Below, in pieces: positions 63,239 to 64,000 of a DNA stretch of 64,000 nt. The position numbers and the translations under genes were made by a program. Source of the stretch: Breviolum minutum Mf 1.05b.01 (Eukaryota; Sar; Dinophyceae; Suessiales; Symbiodiniaceae); the NCBI GenBank assembly GCA_000507305.1, contig DF241568.1:1-64000 (forward strand). Direction: 5' to 3'. How positions within the stretch are numbered: the stretch's first letter is position 1; every line of letters starts with the position of its first letter. Below the pieces are notes generated by a model, which saw nothing but the letters and a program-made list of their open reading frames with translations, did no database searches and was not told the origin of the DNA.

Positions 63239-63262
63239 GAGATATATATATATATACACATA
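63239..63262. repeat. GA/TA microsatellite at the element edge
   Basis: GAGAGAGATATATATATATATAC directly follows the right end of the split family A element. Confidence 0.85.
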
Positions 63263-63380
63263 AATATGTATCTATGTAAATATCTTGGTACAAGGGATGA
63301 GTTTGCTTTGCCAAGCTACGGCATTTGGAATGTCTTGGAACCCTGATTTCCTGAGATTTCCTTGGATTTGTCTTTTTTTT

Positions 63381-63480
63381 CGGATGCTTGGAAGAAATGC
63401 CAAAAAAAAAAATCCCCAAATCGTGGTGAAAACTTGTGATTGACCATGGTTGAATCCGTCAAATGTCACATGAAAAACAA
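63381..63480. repeat. family H repeat
   Basis: GATGCTTGGAAGAAATGCC, ATCCCCAAATCGTGGTGAAAACTTGTGATTGACCATGG and GTCACATGAAAAACAAA. Confidence 0.6.
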
Positions 63481-63687
63481 AAAATCCAAGTAATTCCTAA
63501 ACCTGAATCTTGCAAGGGCGTTTTGGGAAGGGATTCCCACCAGAACTTCAACAAACAAAAAGTTTCATGTTTTTTTTTGTACGTTTCAATCCACTCACTC
63601 CTCTCAGAAGCATCGTTGGCTCGCAAACCCACGGAAGTTGGGACTGCATGGTGCTTGTAACCTGAGACCCAATGGATGGGAATGGTA

Positions 63688-63902
63688 TACACCACCGAAA
63701 ACTAACCTGTCCACTAAAAAGGGACTACACCCCTGAAAATTAACATGGAACCCAAACATGAAGGTTTGGAAGATGATTTTCCTTTTCAAACACATGATTT
63801 TCAGGTTCCATGGCAATTTTCCAAGGTGTATTTCAATAGGAAATGCATGTTCCAAGTTCCAACCATTGATTTTCAGGGGACATGTCAGTTTTCCGGTGGG
63901 TA
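63688..63902. repeat. family D repeat interrupted by family E
   Basis: Outer D: TACACCACCGAAAACTAACCTGTCC on the left, CCAACCATTGATTTTCAGGGGACATGTCAGTTTTCCGGTGGGTA on the right. E occupies 63,728-63,828, with TA on both sides (63,726-63,727 and 63,829-63,830). This is a clean TA target duplication inside D. Confidence 0.85.
63728..63828. repeat. family E repeat nested in D
   Basis: CACCCCTGAAAATTAACATGG to CCATGGCAATTTTCCAAGGTG. Confidence 0.85.
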
Positions 63903-64000
63903 AATTGACCCATATTTGAGCAGAGGAAAACAAAGATGAACATAAAACATGTTTGAAACCACACATGCTATCCAATTGCGTGACCGTTAAACCTTTTTTA

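Noticed and set aside
1-64000. tRNA, rRNA or snRNA genes
   Set aside because: I looked for B-box-like GGTTCGANNCC and conserved rRNA words on both strands. TTCGAATC occurs near 10.1 and 38.56 kb, but no cloverleaf can be built around it.
1-64000. CRISPR array
   Set aside because: The many short repeats are dispersed at irregular distances, differ in sequence and have no regular spacers.

Overview
The window looks like eukaryotic nuclear DNA that is poor in genes and rich in repeats. It has no bacterial-style operons, no long uninterrupted genes, many microsatellites, and dozens of short fold-back (palindromic) dispersed repeats of about 90-160 bp that cover much of it. My best guess for the source is a dinoflagellate, probably Symbiodiniaceae. 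This rests on the general character (small exons far apart on one strand, acceptors without clear pyrimidine tracts, repeat 'translations' that I associate with symbiont dinoflagellate gene models). It is an inference, not proven by any marker gene here.

Coding content. Every recognisable protein fragment is on the minus strand. The clearest set is a scatter of short exon-like segments encoding Kelch beta-propeller blades (FGGYxG signatures) at about 13.4, 17.0, 22.5, 25.2, 29.4, 31.2, 35.9 and 46.5 kb. Weaker or related pieces lie at 14.0, 22.2, 40.3, 59.1 and 59.4 kb. They could be exons of one very large minus-strand Kelch gene or of several tandem or decayed ones. Other minus-strand candidates are a basic/acidic exon-like segment near 6.0 kb, two exon-like segments near 21.3-21.8 kb, a three-segment gene model near 37.9-38.6 kb with phase-compatible splice sites, and a 125-codon frame with one internal stop near 56.0 kb. 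A 282-codon ORF lies at 62.2-63.1 kb. Higher-GC blocks near 15.2-15.7, 23.0-23.5, 27.0, 40.7-41.2, 44.6 and 55.3 kb may hold exons whose strand and frame I cannot settle.

Repeats. I distinguish at least eleven recurrent families, named A-L here for convenience (I is kept; there is no separate autonomous element). A: about 100 bp, CTAG/CTGG termini, TGGTGGTT arms. B: about 146 bp, TACTTGGAGGATCATCC arms. C: about 104 bp, TGGATGTTTCC arms. D and E: about 100-120 bp, TA-flanked, with CTGAAACTAACA or CCTGGAAGATTAACATGG arms. F: about 150 bp around GGATCCTTATAATGG. G: about 115-140 bp, CCCTGGAAGTC arms. H: CATATTCCCCAAATGGTGG unit. I: CTTGGATGTCCCAGGAAGTTAGGATC arms. J, K and L are less regular. 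Several are nested in one another, which gives a relative insertion order. No transposase for any of them was seen.

The most striking locus is at 62,089-63,236. A family A element is split by a 1,034-bp insert bounded by a perfect 15-bp direct repeat. The insert has no terminal inverted repeats and carries the 282-codon minus-strand ORF with short flanking leader and trailer. It looks like a retroposed transcript or a retroelement fragment.

Layout: 1-9 kb repeats with one exon candidate; 9-36 kb repeat-packed with most Kelch exons; 36-42 kb a mix of coding-like blocks; 42-55 kb dense nested repeats; 55-56.2 kb coding-like remnants; 57-60 kb microsatellite plus Kelch-related exons; 60-62 kb AT-rich and nearly featureless; 62-63.2 kb the retroposed insert; the end is a nested D/E repeat.
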